A stretch of DNA of 64,000 nt. Source: Paracoccus sediminicola (GTDB lineage Bacteria > Pseudomonadota > Alphaproteobacteria > Rhodobacterales > Rhodobacteraceae). Positions within the stretch are counted from its first letter, which is position 1, and each line of letters starts with the position of its first letter. The translations under genes were made by a program, and so were the position numbers. Below, piece by piece: positions 27,114 to 36,342 of this stretch. The notes below the pieces were generated by a model, which saw only the letters and a list, made by a program, of their open reading frames with translations, was not told where the DNA came from and did not search any database. The stretch lies in assembly GCF_027912835.1 (NCBI RefSeq), contig NZ_CP115768.1, positions 1,240,001-1,304,000 of the forward strand. The letters run 5' to 3'.

Positions 27114-27671
27114 ATGCAGGGCATGAGCGAGCGCCAGTACGCCGCCCATGTCGGGCTGTCGCGCGGTGCGATCCAGAAGGCAAAGGCCGCCGGCCGGCTC
27201 GTCCTGCACGAGGATGGCAGCATTGATGCCACGGCCTCGGACCGGATGCGGGCGGAAGCGACGGACCCGTCGAAGACCGGGAAGACTGCAGCGCCTAAGC
27301 TGAAGCCGGTACCCGAGGCCGCGGTTTCGGCTGTCGGCGACACGCTGAAGGAACAGGGGCTCGCCGCACCCGCGACGGGTGGAGGGACGACCTTCCTGCA
27401 AGCGAAGACGGCGCACGAGGTGCTGAAGGCGCAGGAGCGGCGCATCCGGCTCGCGAAGCTGAAGGGCGAACTGGTCGATCGCGACCGCGCCACGGCGCTG
27501 GTCTTCCGGCTCGCGCGCGAGGAACGCGACGCGTGGGTCAACTGGCCGGCGCGGGTGGCTGCGCTGATGGCGGCGGAGTTGGGAACGGAGACGGCGGCCA
27601 TGCAGAAGGTTCTGGAGGCCCATGTCCGCGCCCATCTCGAGGAACTCGCCCAGCCCCGGATTGCCCTCTGA
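27114..27671 (+). CDS. Terminase small subunit
   Basis: A 185-residue protein with an N-terminal HTH (SERQYAAHVGLSRGAIQKAKAAGRL), a linker rich in Lys/Pro/Ala, and a C-terminal helical part (RLARLKGE-type, VFRLAREERDAWVNWPARVAALMAAEL). This is the Nu1/terminase-small layout: DNA recognition followed by contact to the large subunit. It directly precedes and overlaps the large terminase by about 50 bp. Confidence 0.8.
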   Translation: MQGMSERQYAAHVGLSRGAIQKAKAAGRLVLHEDGSIDATASDRMRAEATDPSKTGKTAAPKLKPVPEAAVSAVGDTLKEQGLAAPATGGGTTFLQAKTAHEVLKAQERRIRLAKLKGELVDRDRATALVFRLAREERDAWVNWPARVAALMAAELGTETAAMQKVLEAHVRAHLEELAQPRIAL

Positions 27672-29616
27672 CGAGCTCACGCAGTTCGACGGGGCCGATG
27701 CGCTGCTCCGGGCCTGGGGCCGCGGCCTCACGCCCGATCCCTGGCTGACCGTCTCGGAATGGTCGGACAGGCATCGCTGGCTGAGCTCGCGTGCGAGCGC
27801 CGAGCCCGGCCGCTACCGCACCGAGCGCACGCCCTACATGCGCGCGATCATGGACGCACTCAGCCCGGGCGATCCGACGCAACGGGTCGTGTTCATGAAG
27901 GCCGCGCAGGTTGGCGCGACCGAGGCGGGCAACAACTGGATCGGCTTCGTGATCCACCACGCGCCGGGGCCGATGCTCGCCGTCCAGCCGACGGTGGAAC
28001 TCGCCAAGCGCAACTCGCGCCAGCGGATCGATCCGCTGATCGAGGAAAGCCCGGCGCTGAAGGAACGCGTCCGCCCGGCGCGGGCGCGCGACAGCGGCAA
28101 CACGCAGCTGTCGAAGGATTTCCCGGGCGGCGTGCTGGTGATGACCGGCGCCAACTCGGCCGTGGGCCTGCGCTCGATGCCGGCGCGCTACGTCTTCCTC
28201 GACGAGGTCGACGCCTATCCGGCATCGGCCGACTAGGAAGGCGACCCGGTCGGGCTCGCCGAAGCGCGCTCGCTGACCTTCGCGCACCGGCGCAAGGTCC
28301 TCCTGGTCTCGACGCCGACCATCCGCGGCGTCAGCCGGATCGAGCGCGAATACGAGGCGAGCGACCAGCGCCGCTTCTTCGTGCCGTGCCCATATTGCGG
28401 CGCGATGCCGTGGCTGCGGTTCGAGCGGCTGCGCTGGGAGAAGGGCAAACCGGAGACGGCGGCGTACCATTGCGATGCCTGCGAGAAGCGGATCGAGGAG
28501 CACCACAAGCCCGCGATGCTGGCCGGGGGCGAGTGGCGGGCGACCGCAGAGGCCCGCGATGCGCGCACGGTGGGGTTTCATCTCTCGGCGCTCTATTCGC
28601 CGCCGGGGTGGAAGAGCTGGGCCGACATCGCGCGGGACAAGGAGACGGCGACGGGATCGGACGAGGCAGAACGCGTGTTCCGCAACACGGTGCTCGGCGA
28701 GACCTGGATCGAGACCGGCGACGCGCCGGACTGGCAGCGGATCGCCGAGCGGCGCGAGGACTGGCCGGCGGGGACCGTTCCCGCGGGTGGTCTGTTCCTG
28801 ACCGCGGGCGCAGACGTGCAGAAGGACCGGATCGAGGTCGATGTCTGGGCCTGGGGCCGCGGGCTGGAGAGCTGGCTGGTCGATCACGTGGTGATCGAGG
28901 GCGGCCCGGCGCATCCCGATTGCTGGGAGGCGCTGACCGATCTCTTGGGGCGCAACTGGCGGCATGCCGGTGGCGCGGAGCTGGGTCTGGCGCGGTTCGC
29001 CATCGACACCGGCTATGATACCGCGGCGGTCTATGGCTGGGCCCGCTCGGTCGGCTTCGCGCAGGTGGCGCCGGTCAAGGGGCTCGAAGGGTTCAACCGG
29101 GCGAGCCCGGTCTCCGGGCCGACCTTCGTCGACGCCACCGCGGGCGGGAAACGCCTGCGTCGCGGCGCGCGGCTCTGGACCGTGGCCACTTCGACCTTCA
29201 AGGCCGAGACCTATCGCTTCCTGCGGTTGGCCCGGCCGACTGCAGAAGAGCTGGAGGAAGGTGCTGCGTTCCCGCCCGGCACGGTGCATCTGCCCGGCTG
29301 GGCTGACACCGAGTGGATCAAGCAGCTGACGGCCGAGCAGTTGGTGACCTTCCGCAACCGCCGCGGCTTCGCGAAGCTCGAATGGCAGAAGCTCCGCGAG
29401 CGCAACGAGGCGCTGGACTGCCGGGTCTATGCCCGCGCCGCCGCCTGGATCGCGGGCGCGGATCGCTGGCCCGAAGCGACATGGGCCGATCTCGAAGCGC
29501 AACTCGGCGTGCCGAGCGGCATGGACAGCCCGGCCGCAATGATCGGGCGACCCGACGCAGGCACGCAAGGCAAGCGTCGCTCCGACTGGCTCGGGCGGCG
29601 GGAAGGATGGTTCTGA
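27622..29616 (+). pseudogene. Terminase large subunit (GpA type) interrupted by an in-frame TAG
   Basis: GGAGG precedes the ATG. The ATPase part runs VVFMKAAQVGATEAGNNW (Walker A-like) and YVFLDEVDAYPASAD (Walker B), then meets TAG at codon 205 (28234-28236). The frame continues EGDPVGLAEARSLTF and LLVSTPTIRG (motif III), a zinc-like CPYC/CDAC pair, and the nuclease half with ADVQKDRIEVDVWAWG and FAIDTGYDT to the normal C-terminus near residue 664. Relatives have Glu or a similar residue where TAG occurs (GAG to TAG). Without readthrough there is no packaging motor or headful nuclease. Everything else looks intact. Confidence 0.92.
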
Positions 29617-29618
29617 AG

Positions 29619-29825
29619 ATGGCGGACTGGACGGAAGCGGAACTGGCGGCGCTCCGGCGCGCCTATGCGAGCGGGACGACGCGGGTGAGCTACGACGGCA
29701 AGACCGTGGACTACGGCTCGGCCGAGGATCTGCTCGGGCGCATCCGCACTATCGAGCGCCAGATCGCCGGGGCGACCGCACGGCCCATCGCGGGCTTCGC
29801 CGGCTTCTCGCGCGGGGATCGCTGA
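29619..29825 (+). CDS. gpW-like head-tail joining protein
   Basis: A 68-residue protein starting MADWTEAELAALRRAYASG, the same length and position (between terminase and portal) as lambda gpW. It contains two helices flanking a short hairpin (TRVSYDGKTVDYGS). An ATG four codons upstream is possible. It overlaps the portal start by one base. Confidence 0.85.
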   Translation: MADWTEAELAALRRAYASGTTRVSYDGKTVDYGSAEDLLGRIRTIERQIAGATARPIAGFAGFSRGDR

Positions 29826-31336
29826 TGGTCTCCTGGCTCGACAGGGCCATCGCCTCGGTCGCCCCGCGCACGGCCACGCGGCGCGTGCTGGCGCGGCAGG
29901 CCTTCGAGGGGCTTGCCCGCTCCTACGAGGGGGCGGCGCGGGGACGGCGCACGGATGGCTGGCACGCGCCGGGATCCTCGGCCGATGCCGAGATCGGCCG
30001 GGCCGGGGCGCTGCTGCGGGACCGGATGCGGGACCTGGTGCGCAACAACCCGCATGCCGCAAAGGCGGTGTCGGTGCTTGTCAACAACATCGTCGGCGCC
30101 GGGATCATGCCGCGCGCGGCGAGCGGCGACGCCGCGCTCGACCGCGAGGTGGACCGGCTCTTCGAGATCTGGGCGCGCGGCTGCGATGCCGATGGCCAGC
30201 TCGTCTTCTATGGGCTGCAGACGCTTGCCTGCCGGGAGATGGTGGAGGCCGGCGAGGTGCTGGTCCGCCGCCGTCCGCGCCGTCCCGGCGACGGCGTGAT
30301 GCCGCCCGTCCAGCTGCAGCTCCTCGAGGCCGACTTCCTCGACGCCACGCGCAACGGCGCGCTCGGCGCGGGCCAGGCGGTGCAGGGCATCGAGTTCGAC
30401 GCGCTCGGCCGGCGCCGGGCCTACTGGCTCTTCGGTGCGCATCCCGGCGACGCGACGCTCAGCCTGACGGGCGGGCTCACCAGCCGCGCGGTGCCGGCCA
30501 GCGAGATCGCCCATGTCTACGAGAAGCAGCGCACGCAGGCGCGCGGCGTGCCCTGGGGCGCGCCGGTGATCCGGGCCCTGCGCGATCTCGATGACTACGA
30601 GGTGGCCGAGATCGTCCGCAAGAAGACCGAGGCCTGCGTCACCGCCATCGTCTTCGGCGACGAGGAAGCGCAGCAGGGTATCGCGCCCGCGGTGGTCGAT
30701 GCAGACGGCAACCGCGTCGAGCAATTCGAGCCGGGGCTGATCGCCTATGCCCGTGGCGGCAAGGACATCCGCTTCAACCAGCCTGCGGCCACCGGCGGCT
30801 ACGGCGAGTACAAGCGGGCGAGCCTGCACACGATCTCGGCCGGTTTCCGCGTGCCCTACGAGTTGCTGACCGGCGATCTCAGCCAGGTGAACTACTCGTC
30901 GATCCGCGCGGGGCTCGTGGAGTTCCGCCGCATGATCGACGCGGTGCAGTGGCAGCTCTTCATCCCGATGTTCTGCGCGCCGGTCTGGCGCTGGTTCACC
31001 GAGGCCGCATGGGCGGCAGGGCGGATCCCGACGCCGGACGTGCCGGTGGAATGGTCGCCGCCGAAGTTCGAGGCGGTCGATCCGCAGAAGGACGCGATGG
31101 CCGACCTGCTGGCCATCCGGTCCGGCACCATGACGCTCGCCGAGGCCATCGCCCGGCAGGGTCGCAACCCCGACGCGGTACTGGCCGAGATTGCGGCCAC
31201 GAACGCCAGGCTCGACGAGCTGGGTCTCGTGCTCGACAGCGACCCGCGCCGCGTCACCAAGACCGGCAGCGCGCAGGCCAATGCGCCGGCCGACCCCGCG
31301 ACCGATCCAGACGATCCGGAAACTGACGCGGCCTGA
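29825..31336 (+). CDS. Portal protein (lambda gpB type)
   Basis: A 503-residue portal. Family features include MRDLVRNNPHAAKAVSVLVNNIVG, LLEADFLDA, EIAHVYEKQRTQARGVPWGAPVI and YELLTGDLSQVNYSSIRAGLVEFRR. Twelve copies form the DNA channel at the capsid vertex. The last 40 residues are a polar Ala/Pro/Asp-rich tail. The frame is uninterrupted, unlike the terminase before it and the capsid after it. Confidence 0.95.
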   Translation: MVSWLDRAIASVAPRTATRRVLARQAFEGLARSYEGAARGRRTDGWHAPGSSADAEIGRAGALLRDRMRDLVRNNPHAAKAVSVLVNNIVGAGIMPRAASGDAALDREVDRLFEIWARGCDADGQLVFYGLQTLACREMVEAGEVLVRRRPRRPGDGVMPPVQLQLLEADFLDATRNGALGAGQAVQGIEFDALGRRRAYWLFGAHPGDATLSLTGGLTSRAVPASEIAHVYEKQRTQARGVPWGAPVIRALRDLDDYEVAEIVRKKTEACVTAIVFGDEEAQQGIAPAVVDADGNRVEQFEPGLIAYARGGKDIRFNQPAATGGYGEYKRASLHTISAGFRVPYELLTGDLSQVNYSSIRAGLVEFRRMIDAVQWQLFIPMFCAPVWRWFTEAAWAAGRIPTPDVPVEWSPPKFEAVDPQKDAMADLLAIRSGTMTLAEAIARQGRNPDAVLAEIAATNARLDELGLVLDSDPRRVTKTGSAQANAPADPATDPDDPETDAA

Positions 31337-31349
31337 CGAGGATCCACAC

Positions 31350-33408
31350 ATGGAGCAGACGATCGAACTGCCGGCGTTCCGCCGGTCGGCGGAGCTTGCG
31401 CCGAACAGCATCGACCCGGAGACCCGCAGTGTCGAGGTGATCTGGTCGACCGGCGCCCGCGTGCGGCGCGCCGCGCTCTTTGGCGAGCCGCATGACGAGG
31501 AGCTCAGCATGGCGCCCGAGCATGTGCGGCTCGAGCGGCTGAACGCGGGCGCGCCGTTCCTCAAGGTGCACGAGGCGCACGATCTCGACGCGGTGATCGG
31601 CTCGGTCGTGCCGGGCTCGGCCCGGATCGAGAACGGACAGGGCATCGCCCGCATCCGGCTCTCCGAGCGCGACGCGGTCGGTGACATCTGGCGCGACATC
31701 GAGGCCGGGCAGATCCGCGGTCTCCATCGGCTACCAGGTCCACCGCTTCGAGATCTCGAAGCCCGACGGCCAGCGGGAACTCTGGCGCGCGGTGGACTGG
31801 ACCCCGTTCGAGATCTCCGCGGTGCCCGTGGGCGCCGACCCCGCCGCCGGCTTCCGCGCCAAGGGCGAACATCACGACTGCGTCCTCCACCGCCGGGACG
31901 CCCCCACCGAGCAAGGAGCATCCCCGATGACGGACACGACCCAGACCCCGGCCGCGACGGCCGAGCAGAAGAGCGAAACCGCAGTGCCCGAGGAGACGAG
32001 CATGACCGAAGACAAGACCGGCGCTGCCGAGACGCAGACCCGCGCCGCCGAGACCAAGCCCAAGGCGAAGCCCGCGCCCGACCCGGCGCCGGAGGATCGC
32101 GCCCGCAGCGTCGACACCGACGCGCTGGTCAGCGAGGCCCGCGCGCAGGAGCGCGAGCGCGTCTCCACGATCCACGGGCTGGCCCACAAGCTGCATCTCG
32201 AGCGCGGCTTCGCCGACGACCTGATCAAGCGCGGCGTCTCCATCGACGAGGCGCGCCGACTGATCCTCGACCAGGTCGCGGCCAAGGCGGATGAGACGCG
32301 GACGTTCCCCCATGTCTCGATCCCGCTCGGCGGGCGGGACGCCACGGTCACGCGGCGCGAGGCGATCTCCAGCGCGCTCCTGCATCGCTACAGCCCCACG
32401 CTCTTCCCGCTGGAAGACGCCGCCCGCGAATACCGCGGCATGACGCTGATGGAGCTCGCCCGCGAAAGCCTCGAGACGGCGGGCGCCACCACCCGCGGCC
32501 TCTCGCGCGACGAGGTGGCGACGCGGGCGCTGCATTCGACCTCGGACTTCCCCGAGATCCTCGCCGCGGTCACCAACAAGACCCTGCGCCAGGCCTACGA
32601 GGCCTATCCGCGAACCTTCCCGCTCTTCTGCCGGCAGGTGCTCGCCACCGACTTCAAGGCCATGCACCGGGTCCAGCTCGGCGAGGCGCCGCAGCTGCTG
32701 AAGGTCGGCGAGAGCGGCGAGTTCAAGCGCGGCACCCTCGGCGAGAGCAAGGAGAGCTACCGGATCGAGACCTACGGCCGCGTTGTCGCAATCACCCGGC
32801 AGGTGCTGATCAACGACGATCTCGACGCCTTCACGCGCATCCCGGCGATGTACGGCAACTCCATCGCCCAGCTTGAGTCGGACGTGGTCTGGGACATCGT
32901 GACGTCGAACCCGGCGATGGCGGACGGCACGGCGCTCTTCCACTCGACCCACAAGAACCTCGCCGGCAGCGGCGCGGCGCTCGGAGTGGACAGCGTGGGC
33001 CTCGCGCGCGCGGCGATGCGAAAGCAGACCGGCCTTGACAAGAAGACGGTGCTGAACATCCGGCCCGCTTTCCTGATCGTGCCGGCGGCGCTGGAACTGA
33101 AGGCCGAGCAGCTGATCGCCCAGAACCTCGTGCCCGCTCAGAGCGGCAACGTGGTGCCGCAGTCGATCCGGACGCTCTCGCCTATCGCCGAGCCGCGGCT
33201 CGACGCGGCAAGCGAGACGGCCTGGTACCTGGCGGCGAGCCCGAACCAGATCGACACCATCGAGTACGCCTATCTCGAGGGCCAGCAGGGCGCCTACATC
33301 GAGACCCGCAACGGCTTCGACGTCGACGGCGTCGAGATCAAGTGCCGTCTCGATTTCGGCGCCAAGGCCATCGACTGGCGCGGCCTCTACAAGAACCCCG
33401 GCGCGTGA
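31350..33408 (+). pseudogene. Prohead protease/major capsid protein fusion with a frameshift
   Basis: The first frame (MEQTIELPAFRRSAEL...) encodes the S78-type protease N-terminus, including FLKVHEAHDLDAVIGSV. Near 31718-31722 (CGCGGTCTCC) it goes out of phase. The continuation lies one frame over: VSIGYQVHRFEI, WTPFEISAVPVGADPAAGF, then a Glu/Lys/Ala-rich linker and an HK97-type capsid domain ending FGAKAIDWRGLYKNPGA. One inserted G, or a deleted GT unit, explains the shift. Intact relatives form a protein of about 685 residues. As read, neither the protease C-terminal half nor the capsid is made in frame, unless the second frame initiates internally, for example at 31927. Confidence 0.88.
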
Positions 33409-33493
33409 GCCGGGCCATCCCCTGAAGCCTGATCCCTGACGCACGGGCGGTCCCGATGGGCCGCCCGTCGTCGTTCCGCGAAAGGAATGCGCG

Positions 33494-33829
33494 ATGAAGA
33501 ACTACGTCCAGCCCAGCGCCACCCTCACCCTGACGGCACCCTATGCCGTGACCTCCGGCGACGGCCTGCTCGTCGGCGCCATCTTCGGCGTGGCAGCCGG
33601 CGATGCCGCGAGCGGCGCCACCGTCGAGGCGGCGCTCACCGGCGTCTTCGACCTCACCAAGATCGGCTCGCAGGCTTGGACCGTCGGCGCCAAGGTGTAC
33701 TGGGACGACACCAACAAGCGCTGCACCACTGTCGCGACCGACAACACCCTCATCGGCGTCGCCGTCGAGGCGGTGGCCGGCGGCGCCGGCGACACCATCG
33801 GCCGGGTGCGCCTGAACGGCAGCTTCTGA
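33494..33829 (+). CDS. DUF2190-like capsid decoration protein
   Basis: A 111-residue Gly/Ala/Thr-rich protein with AAAGGA upstream of the ATG. The sequence ALTGVFDLTKIGSQAWTVGAKVYWDDTNKRCTT is characteristic of the DUF2190 family of capsid-decorating or RecA/RadA-like annotated phage proteins. It lies directly after the capsid gene and one base overlaps the next gene. Confidence 0.82.
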   Translation: MKNYVQPSATLTLTAPYAVTSGDGLLVGAIFGVAAGDAASGATVEAALTGVFDLTKIGSQAWTVGAKVYWDDTNKRCTTVATDNTLIGVAVEAVAGGAGDTIGRVRLNGSF

Positions 33830-34140
33830 TGACCGCCTTCGCCGCCGCCGTCGACGCGCTCTTCGCCGACGCGCATCTCGCGCGCGACGTCGTCTATACC
33901 GCCGAGGGCGGCGCGCCGTCGCTGGTCCGCGCGATCCCGCGCAGGCCCGACGACATCACCGGCTTTGGCGAGATGCGCATCTGGTCGGAAACCACTCGGC
34001 TGGATCTGCGCCTCGCCGAGGTGCCGAACCCGCGCCCCGGCGACCGCATCGAGATCGACGGCGAGGCCTTCCTCATCCAGGGCGAGCCCGTCCGCGACCG
34101 CGAGCGGCTCGTCTGGACCGTGGACCTGAGGCCGGCGTGA
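33829..34140 (+). CDS. Head-tail connector/stopper-like protein
   Basis: A 103-residue protein with beta-rich C-terminal half (NPRPGDRIEIDGEAFLIQGEPV), as in small head-completion proteins. It sits between the decoration protein and the tail-completion gene, with one- and four-base overlaps at its two ends. The specific role is inferred from order. Confidence 0.75.
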   Translation: MTAFAAAVDALFADAHLARDVVYTAEGGAPSLVRAIPRRPDDITGFGEMRIWSETTRLDLRLAEVPNPRPGDRIEIDGEAFLIQGEPVRDRERLVWTVDLRPA

Positions 34141-34769
34141 AGCTGAAGCTCGATATCACCCCGGACCTCGTCGCCGCTATGGCCGCCGAGGTGAAGGCCG
34201 GTGAGAAGGCCGTTACCGCCGCCATGCGCGAGGCCGGCACCGGGCTGAAGACCGCTTGGCGCAGCCAGATCACCGGCGCGGGGCTCGGCCGGCGGCTTGC
34301 CAACTCGATCCGCAGCCACACCTACCCGAAGGCTGGCGAGAGCCTGAACGCCGCGGCGCTCGTGTGGTCCAAGGCGCCGGTCATCGTCGGCGCCCACGAC
34401 ACCGGGCCGCTTATCCGCTCGAAAGACGGGTTCTGGCTCGCGATCCCGACCGAGGCCGCGGGGCGAGGCCTTCGAGGCGGCAAGATCACCCCCGGCGAGT
34501 GGGAACGGCGCCGCGGCCTGCGCCTGCGCTTCGTCTACCGCCGCAGGGGCCCGAGCCTGCTCATCGCCGACCGTGCCCGGATCAACACCCGCGGCCAGGC
34601 GGTGGCGTCGCGCTCGAAGACCGGCCGCAATCAGGTGTCCGCGCCGATCTTCCTGCTGGTCCCCCAGGTCAAGCTGCCGAAGCGGCTCGATCTGGACCGT
34701 GACGCCGAGCGGGCGCTCGACAGTGTGCCGGGGTTGATCGTGGCGAACTGGGTGGAGGGGAGGTTTTGA
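34137..34769 (+). CDS. DUF6441-like phage neck/tail protein
   Basis: A 210-residue protein with GTG start overlapping the previous stop. The N-terminal helices (TPDLVAAMAAEVKAGEKAVTAAMREAGTG) and VIVGAHDTGPLIRSKDGFWLAIP resemble a family I recall as DUF6441. The gene lies where a HK97 gp10-like tail-joining protein is expected. The last gene before the cargo insertion. Confidence 0.75.
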   Translation: MKLKLDITPDLVAAMAAEVKAGEKAVTAAMREAGTGLKTAWRSQITGAGLGRRLANSIRSHTYPKAGESLNAAALVWSKAPVIVGAHDTGPLIRSKDGFWLAIPTEAAGRGLRGGKITPGEWERRRGLRLRFVYRRRGPSLLIADRARINTRGQAVASRSKTGRNQVSAPIFLLVPQVKLPKRLDLDRDAERALDSVPGLIVANWVEGRF

Positions 34770-34923
34770 ACTCAGCTCTGCGGACATTACTGCCGCTGGC
34801 CCAAAAGCCTTAAGTCACCGCAACAGCACAAAATCGGACATTGCCCCGGCTGCTTCTAAATCATCTGAAGTGTGAAAGCAGTTATTCCAGGCTAAGTGGG
34901 AGCGTAGTGATCGGCTGCAAACA
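34770..34923. other. Intergenic region at left edge of cargo insertion
   Basis: 154 bp, AT-richer than the phage genes, between convergent genes. No hairpin-plus-T-run terminator is clear. It marks the left limit of the inserted cargo. Confidence 0.35.
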
Positions 34924-35721
34924 TTACTTGAAGAAGTCGCGCATTGAGCCAAATACCGTTGTCCGTAGTGGATGTGGGTCGCGAATTCGATCTGAGAGGG
35001 TCCTGAGATCATGATTCAGGCGCTTCGCCGCATTTTCTAGCAGTTCCGTTTCTGCTTTCCGTTCTGCTTGGCGATCCTCGTGCAGTTTCAGAATGAATTC
35101 TTGCATCGTGCCTTCATACATCATGTCATCACGAATGTAGAGACTGTGCGTTTTTCCGCGTTCTGTCGCAGTGTCTATCGCTAGATATGTGTCGTCTTCC
35201 AGGGACGCCAAGACCGCTTCAACTTTGGCGCGTGACATGGTGACAAAATCGGAAATGGACAAAGTGCGGACTCTGTACGAGGAGCCTTTCTGTCTGGTTG
35301 AATCTCGATGGCGGTCGAATTGGACCTCCACTTCTGGTGCGTGTATGTCCTCCACCTCCTTCCGAATTTTGCTCGATGCAACTAGTGCTTCTGTCTCAGT
35401 TTCCAGGAAGCGTCTCACCAGTGCCGGTGGAAGCAAATTGTTTGACCCATCGTGTTCACCCTCTCTGACGCAAGGTGCATAGGTATCGCCTATTAACTTA
35501 TAGTGCGACCAGTATCGAAGTTGTCGACGTTCGATTGAGCTGAAAAGGTCTTTGAAATGAGTGTATATATCCTCATACTTCTTACGAACGATTGATCTGT
35601 CGGCTCTCTCCTTGCCCACGCGAACTCCAATGGAGAATACGATCACGCTAACGACTAGACTGACTGCCGCCGAACTCAAAAGGTTCACCAACCAAGCAGG
35701 AATTGTAACTCCAGAAATCAC
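34924..35721 (-). CDS. Cargo gene: single-pass membrane protein with cytoplasmic coiled-coil domain
   Basis: A 265-residue protein read opposite to the phage late genes. GTG at 35721 is preferred because GGAGG lies seven bases upstream; a GTG seven codons earlier lacks such a site. Residues about 6-30 (PAWLVNLLSSAAVSLVVSVIVFSIGV) form one transmembrane helix. The rest is soluble and largely helical, with charged repeats near the C-terminus (LHEDRQAERKAETELLENAAKRL). The location between neck and tail genes, lower GC and own promoter region mark it as a moron. Superinfection exclusion or defence is possible; no family recognised. Confidence 0.65.
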   Translation of the reverse strand: MISGVTIPAWLVNLLSSAAVSLVVSVIVFSIGVRVGKERADRSIVRKKYEDIYTHFKDLFSSIERRQLRYWSHYKLIGDTYAPCVREGEHDGSNNLLPPALVRRFLETETEALVASSKIRKEVEDIHAPEVEVQFDRHRDSTRQKGSSYRVRTLSISDFVTMSRAKVEAVLASLEDDTYLAIDTATERGKTHSLYIRDDMMYEGTMQEFILKLHEDRQAERKAETELLENAAKRLNHDLRTLSDRIRDPHPLRTTVFGSMRDFFK

Positions 35722-35765
35722 GATGCGTCCTCCGGCAGGCACAAATGCATAGAGATACCGGCTTG

Positions 35766-35785
35766 GTACCTAGTATGATAGGTAC
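35766..35785. promoter_or_regulatory. Perfect palindrome upstream of the membrane cargo gene
   Basis: GTACCTA-GTATGA-TAGGTAC is a perfect 7-bp inverted repeat about 45 bp upstream of the minus-strand cargo gene start. The AT-rich centre reads TATCAT on the minus strand, and could be a -10 element covered by the palindrome. It looks like an operator that lets the cargo gene be expressed independently of the late operon. Confidence 0.5.
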
Positions 35786-35898
35786 TGTCGAACGCTACGT
35801 GCGATTTCGTCTAGGATCGGACATTCATACGGGTCGCAGCACCCGGAACTCTGGGCTCTCTCGCGACCTTCTCCGCACCTGCACGATAGCAAACATCC

Positions 35899-36318
35899 AT
35901 GCCCACACCCCGCGAAACCATCCTCGCCGCGCTGCATGCGCGGCTCTCGGCGCTGCCCACGACCGCGCTCCGTGGCGAGGTGCTGCCCGAGCGCGTGCCG
36001 TCTGAGGGTCTGCTGATCCTCCGCGATGGCGAGCCCGGAGAACCGGAGGTTACGCTGTCGCCCCTGCGCTACCACTATCAGCACCTAGCCGAGATCGAGG
36101 CGGTCGTGCAGGGCGCCGCCCGTGACGCGGCCTTCGACACGCTGATCGGAAGCATCGGCACTGCACTCGCCGCCGACCGAACGCTGGGCGGACTCTGCGA
36201 CTGGGTCGAGGCGGAAGCGCCGCGCCCGGTCGATCTGCCGGTCGAGAGCGCGGCCAGCCTGAAGGCCGCCGTGATCGCGGTCGTGCTGCACTATTCCACG
36301 GCCGACCCGCTGGCCTGA
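35899..36318 (+). CDS. Tail terminator/minor tail protein-like
   Basis: A 139-residue protein starting MPTPRETILAALHARLSALP. It has the layout of small tail-terminator proteins: an N-terminal helix, a beta region (GLLILRDGEPGEPEVTLSPLRYHYQHLAEIEAVVQG) and a helical centre. It resumes the phage late order after the cargo gene and precedes the tail tube gene by 24 bp. Confidence 0.75.
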   Translation: MPTPRETILAALHARLSALPTTALRGEVLPERVPSEGLLILRDGEPGEPEVTLSPLRYHYQHLAEIEAVVQGAARDAAFDTLIGSIGTALAADRTLGGLCDWVEAEAPRPVDLPVESAASLKAAVIAVVLHYSTADPLA

Positions 36319-36342
36319 CCCCGACAACCCGAGGAGAACACG

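Noticed and set aside
29711..31921. 736-codon minus-strand open frame over the portal gene
   Set aside because: Shadow of the portal and protease reading frames; no family features.
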